DNA of 64,000 bases, from contig NZ_AUAS01000002.1 in assembly GCF_000428845.1 (NCBI RefSeq), positions 124,001 to 188,000 on the forward strand, given 5' to 3'. A program made the position numbers and the translations under genes. The stretch comes from Dyadobacter alkalitolerans DSM 23607. Lineage in GTDB: Bacteria; Bacteroidota; Bacteroidia; Cytophagales; Spirosomataceae. The notes under the pieces were generated by a model. That model made no database searches, was not told where the DNA came from, and saw only the letters and a program-made list of their open reading frames with translations. Every line of letters begins with the position of its first letter. Within the stretch, counting starts at the first letter, position 1. Shown here piece after piece: positions 55,005 to 63,646 of the stretch.

Positions 55005-57557
55005 ATGAATAAACTTTTTCTAGCTTCAATCATCATTCTGGCCACCTTCGTTTCTCCTGCAATTGCACAATTTCCAGGTGCCGGCGGAACCGCCCAGCCT
55101 AAGGCACTGCCCGGAACTGCGGGCGATCAAACTCCGAAAGGAAACGCAAAACTATCCGGCGCAATCGTTGACTCTTCATCAGCAAAAGGCATTGAATTCG
55201 CAAGCATTGCACTTTATAACAAAGCAACCGGCCAGGCTGTGGACGGAACAGTAGCCGATGAAAAAGGAAAATTCACATTATCCAAGCTCGCCGCAGGCGA
55301 TTACAAGGTCTTGATTTCATTTATTGGATTTGTAAATAAAACAATAGACAACATTGCAATCACCAAAGGCCAGGAACTGGATCTTGGCGTAATTACTTTG
55401 TCATCCAATACGAAAACTTTGAACGAAGTTACGGTTACCGGACAAGCTGCTTTGATAGAAGAAAAAGTCGACAGGCTTGTTTATAATGCCGAAAAGGACA
55501 TTACGGCAAAAGGTGGCGATGCGACGGATATTTTGAGAAAAGTGCCATTACTAACAGTCGACCTGGACGGTAATGTTTCCTTGCGCGGAAGCCAGAACAT
55601 TCGCGTGCTGGTGAACAACAAACCGAGCACGATCATTGCCAACAGCGTTGCAGACGCATTGAAGCAAATTCCTGCCGATCAGATCAAAACAGTGGAAGTG
55701 ATCACGAGCCCATCGGCCAAATACGATGCCGAAGGCTCAGGCGGGATCATAAACATTATTACCAAGAAAAACAGCCTGCAGGGATTGAACCTGAATGTGG
55801 ACTCCGGCATTGGAAACAGAGGATCTATTCTTTCGCTGAATGGTGGTTACCGCAAAGGAAAGGCTGGTTTCACCATCGGTGGTTTCGGCCGCGGGATGTA
55901 TAATACGATCACGAAAACAAACCTCGAACAGACCAGCATTGTCGACAACGTTTCAACGGTAACGCGCCAAACAGGCGACGGATCAAGCCGTGGCTTATTT
56001 GGAAATTACAACCTAGGATTTGATTACGATCTGGCGAAAAATCAAAGCATTACAGCCGGCGTGCGTTATGGGGTCCGGAATTTCCGCAGCCAGCAGGACC
56101 TGATGACACGCATTATGAAAACGGGTGAAATGGACTTTAACACCGCGCGGAATGTGGATGCAAAAAACCTTTCGGGAACGATTGATGCGAACATTGATTA
56201 CCTCCATACTTTCAAACCACAGCAGGAATGGAGCATTTCGACGCTTTACAGCCGCAACGACCTGACCAACGACTTTGACGCAGATATCCTGAATGGCAGC
56301 AGCGAATTGGTTAACCGTCAGCGCAACCTGAACAAAAGCATCAACCAGGAGTTTACATTCCAATCTGATTATCAGACGCCTATCAAGAAAAACCAGTTGC
56401 TGGAATTTGGTGGAAAAGGGATTTTCAGAGAGGTTACCAGCGCATACAACTTCCTGATCGCTGAACCAACCGGCGACTTCCGTCCCGAACTGGACCAGCC
56501 CGCGGGAGATTTGACCTATCACCAGAACATTGCGGCAGGTTACAGTTCCTACACTTATACAACCAAGAAGCGTTACACTTTCAAAGGAGGTTTGCGTTAC
56601 GAGCATACATTTATTGATGCCAGCACCAATGAAGGAACTGTCGGCGTGGGTAATTATGGCGTGCTTGTGCCAAGTGTAAATGCTTCCAAAACTTTCAAAG
56701 GAACAACATTGAAACTGGGTTATAACCGCCGGATCCAACGTCCCGGATTACAGCAATTGAACCCGAACTTCAACTCGGCCAACCCTCAGAACATTACCAT
56801 CGGTAACCCCGAATTGAGACCTGAGCTGACTAACAACTTCGAGTTAGGCGTAAGCAAGAACATTAAAAAGACGTTCGTGAATGCCACTTTCTTTGGCCGC
56901 GTCACCAACAATGCGATCTCGCAGGTGCGCCAGCCATCGGATACACTCGAAGGAGCCATTATTACCACTTATGAGAACATTGGAAAACAGCACGCTTATG
57001 GTGTAAACATTTTCGCGAACGTGGCTGCCACTTCCAAGATCAGCTTCGGGGTCTTTTCCAACATGTATTATGCTACGCTGACTGGTCAGACATTGGAAAA
57101 AGGTGTTACACGGAAATTGGAAAATACAGGTTTTGTGGTGAGCGGCGGGTTGTTCTCACAGGCAACTTTCAAAAATGGCTGGGGGGCGCAGGCGTTCGGC
57201 TTTATGCAGGGAAATACGGTCCAGTTGCAGGGTCACCAGGGTGGTTTCGGATTTTATACCGTGGGTGTGAAAAAAGAATTTGCGGATAAAAAGGCAAGTC
57301 TTGGACTCGCAGCTGAAAACTTCCTGAGCAGACGTTTTAAAATGCACACCGAGCTGAAATCGCTGGAATTTAATCAGGTGAACGACATTTACATGTACAA
57401 CCGTGGCATCAGGCTGACATTTACATACAAAATCGGGAAAATGACTATGGACGCGCCAAAACGCAAAGCGAAGTCGGTTAACAATGACGACGTGAAAAGC
57501 GAAGGCGGCGGACAGCAATCCGGTCCGGCTCCGGCAGGTGGCGGAACGCCCCGGTAG
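55005..57557 (+). CDS. TonB-dependent outer-membrane receptor-like protein
   Basis: An 850-residue protein with a signal peptide (cut near IAQ, residue 22). A carboxypeptidase-regulatory-like domain (about 48-130: AIVDSSSAKGIEFASIAL, GKFTLSKLAAGDYKVLISF) is followed by a plug (NIRVLVNNKPS, TSPSAKYDAEGSGGIINII) and a beta-barrel ending KIGKMTMDA. The tail is Gln/Gly/Pro-rich. The type is the OMP beta-barrel family rather than SusC. Substrate unknown. The next gene, a LolA-like secreted protein, is 59 bp downstream. Confidence 0.9.
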   Translation: MNKLFLASIIILATFVSPAIAQFPGAGGTAQPKALPGTAGDQTPKGNAKLSGAIVDSSSAKGIEFASIALYNKATGQAVDGTVADEKGKFTLSKLAAGDYKVLISFIGFVNKTIDNIAITKGQELDLGVITLSSNTKTLNEVTVTGQAALIEEKVDRLVYNAEKDITAKGGDATDILRKVPLLTVDLDGNVSLRGSQNIRVLVNNKPSTIIANSVADALKQIPADQIKTVEVITSPSAKYDAEGSGGIINIITKKNSLQGLNLNVDSGIGNRGSILSLNGGYRKGKAGFTIGGFGRGMYNTITKTNLEQTSIVDNVSTVTRQTGDGSSRGLFGNYNLGFDYDLAKNQSITAGVRYGVRNFRSQQDLMTRIMKTGEMDFNTARNVDAKNLSGTIDANIDYLHTFKPQQEWSISTLYSRNDLTNDFDADILNGSSELVNRQRNLNKSINQEFTFQSDYQTPIKKNQLLEFGGKGIFREVTSAYNFLIAEPTGDFRPELDQPAGDLTYHQNIAAGYSSYTYTTKKRYTFKGGLRYEHTFIDASTNEGTVGVGNYGVLVPSVNASKTFKGTTLKLGYNRRIQRPGLQQLNPNFNSANPQNITIGNPELRPELTNNFELGVSKNIKKTFVNATFFGRVTNNAISQVRQPSDTLEGAIITTYENIGKQHAYGVNIFANVAATSKISFGVFSNMYYATLTGQTLEKGVTRKLENTGFVVSGGLFSQATFKNGWGAQAFGFMQGNTVQLQGHQGGFGFYTVGVKKEFADKKASLGLAAENFLSRRFKMHTELKSLEFNQVNDIYMYNRGIRLTFTYKIGKMTMDAPKRKAKSVNNDDVKSEGGGQQSGPAPAGGGTPR

Positions 57558-57616
57558 TTATTTTACTATCAATACTTTAAGAAGATACAAGCTACTTACT
57601 CCAAATAAACCTACAT

Positions 57617-58333
57617 ATGAAAACAACCAAATTGTTCGTCGCTGTCGCAGCGGCATTGATCTCGGCAAGCACCTTTGCGCAAACTGTCGATGAAATCGTG
57701 GATAAGCATGTGGCTGCACTTGGCGGAATGGATAAAATTAAAGCCGTTAACACGGTGATCACCGAACGTTCACTGGCTGTACAGGGAATGGAAATCCCAA
57801 CGAAAACGATTCTTGTGGTGGGCAAATCGCTTCGCAATGAATCGACTATTATGGGAAATTCAATGGTGCAGGTTGTGGACGATTCCAAGGGTTGGATGAT
57901 CCGTCCAGCACAAATGGGCGGAACGGGTGAGCCGGAGGATATGCCAGCCGATCAGCTGAAACAACAGATTGCATCCCTGGACCCGTTTGGCGGCCTTGTT
58001 AATTATAAGGAAAAGGGAAACAAAGTGGAGCTTGTCGGCAAAGAAAAACTGGACAAGAAAGATGTGTATCACCTGAAAGTAACTTCGAAGGAAGGCACAT
58101 CAATGGATGAATATCTGGACGCGGAAACGTTCCTGGTTAGCAAGGTAAAAGTGGACATGAATGGGCAGAGCGGCGAGATCGAGCTTTCGGATTACAAGGA
58201 AGTGGAAGGCGTGAAATTTCCCAACACCATGGACATTACCAATGCGCAAATGGGCACAATGTCGTTCATTACCAACAAAGTATCAGTAAACACGCCTGTG
58301 GACGCAGCTGTTTTCAAGAAACCGGTAAAATAG
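57617..58333 (+). CDS. secreted LolA-like beta-barrel-half protein
   Basis: A 238-residue protein with a signal peptide (cut near TFAQ, residue 22). The mature part begins DEIVDKHVAALGGMDKIKAV and ends KVSVNTPVDAAVFKKPVK, like the LolA/outer-membrane lipoprotein-sorting fold group. It probably binds a lipophilic group. The downstream terminator ends this two-gene unit with the receptor. Confidence 0.8.
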   Translation: MKTTKLFVAVAAALISASTFAQTVDEIVDKHVAALGGMDKIKAVNTVITERSLAVQGMEIPTKTILVVGKSLRNESTIMGNSMVQVVDDSKGWMIRPAQMGGTGEPEDMPADQLKQQIASLDPFGGLVNYKEKGNKVELVGKEKLDKKDVYHLKVTSKEGTSMDEYLDAETFLVSKVKVDMNGQSGEIELSDYKEVEGVKFPNTMDITNAQMGTMSFITNKVSVNTPVDAAVFKKPVK

Positions 58334-58353
58334 AATCTTAAAGTTGCATATCG

Positions 58354-58385
58354 AAAAGGCATCGGAATATATTCCGGTGCCTTTT
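58354..58385 (+). terminator. rho-independent terminator
   Basis: A 15-bp stem with one wobble (arms AAAAGGCA-CGGAATA and TATTCCG-TGCCTTTT) has no unpaired loop beyond the tip and is followed by TTTT. It ends the receptor/LolA-like unit. Confidence 0.75.
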
Positions 58386-58519
58386 TTGCTTCCCAGTAAC
58401 CTGGCCGGATTGTTGGTGAAACAAATAAATTGGGAGCAAAGTAAAATAGAGACAAAAAAATCTTAATATTTACTTATTAAGCCATTATTAGTACCCTGCC
58501 AGATCGTGGTCGTTTGAAT

Positions 58520-61093
58520 ATGTGTAAATGTTTAAAAGTCGTTGTCATCCTGCTTGCATTCCACTTTGGATACGGGATGATCAATTTGTGCCCTGCCCAA
58601 TCTTACGGACTTGGTTTTGAAAGTTTTGAATCGGTGCAGGATAAAAGGACCGGCCTGGATCTTTCGCCGGAGGGGACATTATGTTTCGATAAAAATTTCG
58701 AGCTGTCCTTTGAGGTTTCTTTTCTCAAACACAAAAAGAATTACTTCGGCTACATTGTCCGTCTTATCGAAAACGATCAGAAGAACATTGACATTCTTTA
58801 CGACAACTCTTCTCTGAATAAAGACCGCTTTAAGGTGGTTATAGGCGATAAATTTTCCAAAATCGCCTTCGATATCAGCGAAAACGCACTTTACCAGCAT
58901 TGGAATAAAATAAGGCTGGTATTTGATAAAAGCGCGGGCACGCTTACGGTTTTCAGCGGGACGCAGCAATTCAAGCAGAAAGTTTTTTTGGAAAAAGATG
59001 GCTGCTTTAAGATTCTCTTTGGGGCAAACAAATACAAAAACTTCAATACGACGGACGTTCCGCCGATGAAAATCCGGAATGTGGCCATCAGCGAGAACGG
59101 CAGTGAAAAATATCGCTGGAATCTGGATGAAATGACCGGGGTCAAGGCAATTGGAACCGCAAAACACACCGATGGCTTCGTTACTAACCCATTATGGATC
59201 AAAAAGATGCATCACGAATGGCAGCCATTGCAAACGTTCCTGGTGCAAGGCCCAGCCCGCGTTACGTGCGACCAATCAGCCGGGATCGTTTACGTGGTTG
59301 GCAACGATACATTGACATCCTACCGCATTTCTAATAACCTGACAAAACGCATTCCGTATGAGAGCCAGCCGCTTTTTATGGACAATCAGGTGTTTTACGA
59401 GAAATCAAAAAACCGGATCTATAATCTTTTTATCAACGAAAAACAAGTTGCCAGTTTTGATACGATTAGCCGCAAATGGGATAAAAACAATGTAAAGGCC
59501 GAATTGAAAACCCATTTCCTGCATGCCAATAAGTTTTACTCTAAAACGGATTCAACGATTTATGTACTAGGCGGTTACGGCCATCTCGAATACAAAAACA
59601 TTATTCAAAAATATAAGCCGGCAACCGGCCAATGGTCGCAATCGAGCCCGCAAGACAGCGCTTTTTCGCCGCGTTATCTGGCGGCTGCGGGCGAGGCAAC
59701 GGGCGGCGCGTACATCATGGGCGGGTATGGCAGCATTACGGGAAGGCAAATCCTGAACCCGAGAAACTGGTATGATCTCATTTATTTTAATACCAAAACC
59801 GGGACATTTAAAAAAATATATGAGCTGAAAGCTCCTCAGGAGGATTTTGTGTTTGCCAACTCGATGATCATCCGGGAAAAGGAAAACGCCTATTATGCGC
59901 TGATTTTCCCAAAAGACAAATTCAACTCTGAATTACAGCTCATCACCGGATCGCTTTCCAAGCCAGAATACAAGGCCGTCGGCTCAAAAATTCCTTTTGA
60001 ATTCATTGATACGGAATCATTTGCAGACCTTTTCTTCGATGAATCGACAGACAGGTTTGTCGCAGTAACCCTATTCCGGACAGACAAAAACCAGACAAAA
60101 GTCTCAATCTACTCCCTTTTCTCTCCGCCATTAGCAACGGTTCCTACCATTGCGCAGGCTTCTGCGAAGTCAGGAAATATGTTATGGATCATCGGAGCGG
60201 CGGTGGCAGTGATTGCAGGAATATATTTTTACAAAAGGCGTAAACCCGGCGAAACGGTTCAAACAACTCTTCCTGTTCCTGCCGAAAAACATCCAAAAAC
60301 GGAGGCTGGCATTGTAACTGTTCCCGTCATTGACATTCCTGAAAAAAGCATTGAAACGAAGGTCATCCCGCTTCATAGCAGCATTATGCTCTTTGGTAAC
60401 CTGCAATTGTTTGATGACGAAGGCACTGAGATTACAAGGTTATTCACGCCTTTGCTGAAAGAGCTTTTCCTGGTAATCCTGTTACATTCCGTGCGCCGGG
60501 AAGGGATTAGTTCTGAAAGATTGAAGGAATTGCTTTGGTCAGATAAATCGTCGGAAAGTGCGCGTAATAACCGCGCTGTTAACATTGCGAAGCTGAAAGG
60601 GATTTTGGACAAACTCAAATGGTGCCATGTTTCCAAGGAGAGCGGTTACTGGCGCGTTAACATTGATTATGAGCAGATCCACGTCGATTATGCCGAATAT
60701 TTGAAACTCGTGTCCGATAAGCGCGTGCTTTCAAAGCAGGACATTGTGGACCTGTCGCAGATCAGCAAACGCGGCACATTTCTGGCCGATTTGGAATATG
60801 AATGGCTGGACAGTTTTAAATCTGAAATTTCGAACGAGATCGTCGATGCTTATCTGCGTTATGTTACTTCTGTGAAAATCGCGGATGACCCGGAATTTAT
60901 GATCAAAGTCGCCAATTATATCTTCTATTTTGACCCGGTTAATGAAGAAGCGATGACCATCAAATGCAAGGCGCTGGCGCTTTTGGGCAAGCATTCTCTG
61001 GCGAAAACGACTTTTGAGAATTTCGCCAGAGAATACAGCCGGATTTACGGGGAAGAATTTCAAAAGGACATGCCGGAAGTTTTACATTCCTGA
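58520..61093 (+). CDS. membrane-spanning Kelch-domain transcriptional regulator (winged helix/BTAD-like)
   Basis: About 857 residues: an N-terminal signal/anchor, then a concanavalin/LamG-like region (about 30-230) and Kelch-like repeats (about 240-540; FYSKTDSTIYVLGGYGH, GGAYIMGGYG). One membrane helix follows (about 552-570, LWIIGAAVAVIAGIYFY). The cytoplasmic C-terminus (about 618-857) looks like a Trans_reg_C/SARP-type winged helix (RREGISSERLKELLWSD, NRAVNIAKLKGILDKL) followed by a BTAD-like helical region. It would read an outside sugar directly to DNA. ATG 58520 is preferred to a TTG at 58514. Confidence 0.82.
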   Translation: MCKCLKVVVILLAFHFGYGMINLCPAQSYGLGFESFESVQDKRTGLDLSPEGTLCFDKNFELSFEVSFLKHKKNYFGYIVRLIENDQKNIDILYDNSSLNKDRFKVVIGDKFSKIAFDISENALYQHWNKIRLVFDKSAGTLTVFSGTQQFKQKVFLEKDGCFKILFGANKYKNFNTTDVPPMKIRNVAISENGSEKYRWNLDEMTGVKAIGTAKHTDGFVTNPLWIKKMHHEWQPLQTFLVQGPARVTCDQSAGIVYVVGNDTLTSYRISNNLTKRIPYESQPLFMDNQVFYEKSKNRIYNLFINEKQVASFDTISRKWDKNNVKAELKTHFLHANKFYSKTDSTIYVLGGYGHLEYKNIIQKYKPATGQWSQSSPQDSAFSPRYLAAAGEATGGAYIMGGYGSITGRQILNPRNWYDLIYFNTKTGTFKKIYELKAPQEDFVFANSMIIREKENAYYALIFPKDKFNSELQLITGSLSKPEYKAVGSKIPFEFIDTESFADLFFDESTDRFVAVTLFRTDKNQTKVSIYSLFSPPLATVPTIAQASAKSGNMLWIIGAAVAVIAGIYFYKRRKPGETVQTTLPVPAEKHPKTEAGIVTVPVIDIPEKSIETKVIPLHSSIMLFGNLQLFDDEGTEITRLFTPLLKELFLVILLHSVRREGISSERLKELLWSDKSSESARNNRAVNIAKLKGILDKLKWCHVSKESGYWRVNIDYEQIHVDYAEYLKLVSDKRVLSKQDIVDLSQISKRGTFLADLEYEWLDSFKSEISNEIVDAYLRYVTSVKIADDPEFMIKVANYIFYFDPVNEEAMTIKCKALALLGKHSLAKTTFENFAREYSRIYGEEFQKDMPEVLHS

Positions 61094-61109
61094 CCGCCCA
61101 TTTCCAAAC

Positions 61110-62420
61110 TTAATTCGGTCTTTCAGGTTTCTTGGCACTGAAACCCGGCTCCCCGTGAAACCATTTGGCGCCTTGTCCGGTGAGCCACAGATAGTGATCC
61201 GTTTTCAGATCCGCCTCTATCCCTACAAATTTCCCACCTGCATTTTCGGGCAATTCACCTTCGCGACGGCATTTAAAAATCGCCGTTCCTTCATCCACCT
61301 CGTCGAACATCGCCACGTACAACGCTTCGGCGCCCGAAAGCTTTGCGCCTGCAATCTGTTGCCATAAAAAGTCCCCTTTTCCGCGGGGGATCTCGTTATA
61401 GAGCGATTTATCGTTCTTTAAATTACCCCAGCTAAAACCAGGAAAAACGAGCGGCGCGTAATCGACATTGTTGGCCTTGCACCAGGCGATGTCGGCCGGT
61501 AGATTAGGTCCCGCAACGCTCGTATAACTGGATGAATTGTAGCGCCCAACTGCCCAGGGCATCACCACATCCACGCTTTTCACAACTGTATGCAGCAAAG
61601 TGGAGTTTTCCGTATCCTTACCCAGACTTCTCCAATAATAGGGCACGCCCAGCAAAATTGAAGCCTTCTTGGTCGGCCCTTTTACTTTTTTAACGAGTTT
61701 TTGAATGTCTGCAATGGTATACTTGCGCCCGTCATTGAATCCCACGCCCCAGATCGCCAGCATCGGACGGCCGTTATGCCGCAGATATTGCGGATTTTCT
61801 TTGTTATCAAAAAGCTTAAATGTGCTTTGCAGCTCCTCCCAATCTTTTACGATAAAATCCATATCCGCAGATGTAGAGCCGCTCAGATCGTACATAATGC
61901 TGATGGCCCTGCCATATTTTTTGGAGGCTTTCAATGCATTGACCAGTACTTTATTAAAATGCTTTTTGCCGCTCTCGCCCTTCACTTCCGACACAAACCG
62001 CTGCATATAAACGCCGTCAATGCCATGCTCCTTCATCCACTTGAAATGCAAATCGACGCTCTCTTCATCATACGGGCTGTAAATCGGCGCTGTTTCGCCA
62101 TTCTTGTATTTAAAGGCAGTCTTATAAGTTTTAGGATAGTCGCTTACATCGGGCCAAAAGTCGATAGAAGTGGAACCGGGCTCGAACTTGCCACCTTTCT
62201 GGTAATGATGCCAGCCGCGGCCAGCACCATCACCTTCGGCAGTAAACCAGCCCTGGTAACCGGCCATAACCAGTCCTTTGTAGCTCTTGAAAAGCACACC
62301 GGTTTCATCATACTTAACTGCTTCAATTGGTTTAGGATCAACAGGTTGTTTAACATCATCCGAACCATTACATCCGAATGAAATAAAAGGCAAGAGCAAA
62401 AGGAATCGAAAAAACTTCAT
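61110..62420 (-). CDS. GH71/GH99-like glycoside hydrolase lipoprotein
   Basis: A 436-residue lipoprotein (lipobox FGC, Cys17). The catalytic-like TIM barrel has VMAGYQGWFTAEGDG, IDGVYMQRF, YDLSGSTS, MLAIWGVGF and the late MFDEVDEGTAIF. GH99 enzymes are endo-alpha-mannosidases; the related GH71 act on alpha-glucan. I cannot separate the two. It converges with the Kelch regulator gene (16 bp between ends) and lies in the same PUL-like region as a DUF3823 lipoprotein and SusD. Confidence 0.83.
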   Translation of the reverse strand: MKFFRFLLLLPFISFGCNGSDDVKQPVDPKPIEAVKYDETGVLFKSYKGLVMAGYQGWFTAEGDGAGRGWHHYQKGGKFEPGSTSIDFWPDVSDYPKTYKTAFKYKNGETAPIYSPYDEESVDLHFKWMKEHGIDGVYMQRFVSEVKGESGKKHFNKVLVNALKASKKYGRAISIMYDLSGSTSADMDFIVKDWEELQSTFKLFDNKENPQYLRHNGRPMLAIWGVGFNDGRKYTIADIQKLVKKVKGPTKKASILLGVPYYWRSLGKDTENSTLLHTVVKSVDVVMPWAVGRYNSSSYTSVAGPNLPADIAWCKANNVDYAPLVFPGFSWGNLKNDKSLYNEIPRGKGDFLWQQIAGAKLSGAEALYVAMFDEVDEGTAIFKCRREGELPENAGGKFVGIEADLKTDHYLWLTGQGAKWFHGEPGFSAKKPERPN

Positions 62421-62458
62421 GGTTAAAGGTTTAGTTTAAAAATCTTAGCATTGGATGT

Positions 62459-62896
62459 ATTGAAATATTATCGAGCCGATGGATTGAAATATCATCAAGC
62501 CGATGGATTGAAATCCATCCCAACAAATCATCGAGCCTGACGGCTCTCGTCCGCCCGAAGCAGGTTTCCCTCAAAAGAGCCGTCAGGCTCGAAAGACACC
62601 CTAACCCTGGATTTCAATCCAGGGGACAACACCAGAAATCATCGAGCCGATGGATTGAAATCCATCGCAACAAATCATCGAGCCTGACGGCTCTTTTCTG
62701 CCCAAAGCAGGTTTCCCTCAAAAGAGCCGTCAGGCTCGAAAGACACCCTAACCCTGGATTTCAATCCAGGGGAACAACACCAGAAATCATCAAGCCGATG
62801 GATTGAAATCCATCCCAACAAATCATCGAGCCTGACGGCTCTCGTCCGCCCAAAGCAGGTTTCCCTCAAAAGAGCCTGACAGCTCTCATCTCTCCA
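62459..62896. repeat. tandem repeat array with three hairpin types
   Basis: First, three 24-bp units whose ATTGAAAT core starts at 62459, 62483 and 62507. Then a 147/148-bp unit repeated about 2.6 times. Each unit has hairpin A (GATGGATTGAAATCCATC, at 62502, 62649 and 62797), hairpin B (17-bp arms, first pair 62531-62547/62576-62592, second 62678-62694/62723-62739, 28-nt loops) and hairpin C (20 bp, 62605-62624 and 62752-62771). The third copy is cut short at the DUF3823 gene's stop. No protein is encoded. Confidence 0.85.
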
Positions 62897-63583
62897 TCAC
62901 AAAGCAATCTGCACCGCCTTCGCATAGTTAAACTTGGACTCTGGTGCATCGATGATCGCGCCGACCCGGAAAAAATATTGGTTGCCCGTTTTCAAGTTAT
63001 TGCTGTTCGAAGGAATATCAATTTCCAGCTTGTACACCTTATTCGGATCCGTCGCGCCATTGATCTCCGTTTCGGACAAAACAGTCCGCATAGGCTCCCC
63101 TACCGAGGGTTCTGGATGCGCATAAAGACCTATTTTCCGCACATTATTGATCACCGTCTGCTGGATTTTGAACGTTGCGATCACCTTAGAGCCAACCTTC
63201 TCGATCTTCGCATCTTTCAAGCGAATGTAAGGCTGCACTTTAAAATCCAGCTGCGTTTCGCCTGCTACCGTCACTTCCTGCGGCTCCGTCGGAACAAAAT
63301 TTCCGCGCACCGGTGTAATGGTGTATTGATTCGCGAAGATCAGGTTGTTGCGGTATGTCCCGTCATTTTTGACGAGCATAACCTGCTTTGTTTGAGAAGC
63401 ATAACCGTGCTCTATATATTCGATCGTGCTACCGCGGATAATGTCCTGCTCTACGGGTTCATTGGTTTCTGCATCCAGGAAAGTCCCGTACAGCTGCGCA
63501 TCCGGCGCAGGGTAATTGTCAATTTTGCAGCCCGAGGCGAAGAGCAACATGGCCAGCGCGCTGATGTATATCTGTGATTTCAC
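62897..63583 (-). CDS. DUF3823 family lipoprotein, SusD-associated
   Basis: A 228-residue lipoprotein (lipobox ASGC, Cys19) with the DUF3823 pattern: YPAPDAQLYGTFLDAETNEPVEQD and a C-terminal beta domain. DUF3823 proteins sit after SusD homologues in Bacteroidota carbohydrate loci, as here, and probably bind glycan on the cell surface. The start is GTG. The repeat array begins right at its stop. Confidence 0.85.
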   Translation of the reverse strand: MKSQIYISALAMLLFASGCKIDNYPAPDAQLYGTFLDAETNEPVEQDIIRGSTIEYIEHGYASQTKQVMLVKNDGTYRNNLIFANQYTITPVRGNFVPTEPQEVTVAGETQLDFKVQPYIRLKDAKIEKVGSKVIATFKIQQTVINNVRKIGLYAHPEPSVGEPMRTVLSETEINGATDPNKVYKLEIDIPSNSNNLKTGNQYFFRVGAIIDAPESKFNYAKAVQIAL

Positions 63584-63646
63584 AATGTTTGATATTATAG
63601 TTTCAAGATTAAGTTCGAAGTCGAGTTCCCGCTGGCGGGAAGCGTA

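Noticed and set aside
56013..56738. A 241-codon frame on the minus strand inside the receptor gene.
   Set aside because: It is fully antisense to a well-supported TonB-type receptor and has no recognisable domain.
55005..57557. The receptor as SusC of the downstream SusD.
   Set aside because: It lies on the opposite strand with other genes between, and has the general OMP beta-barrel type rather than the SusC type.
62675..62869. A 64-residue reading frame in the repeat region.
   Set aside because: It lies wholly in the tandem hairpin array and its composition follows the repeats.
62502..62890. The repeats could be a CRISPR array.
   Set aside because: The unit is 147 bp and the whole unit is conserved, not just a short repeat with differing spacers. 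No cas genes are near.
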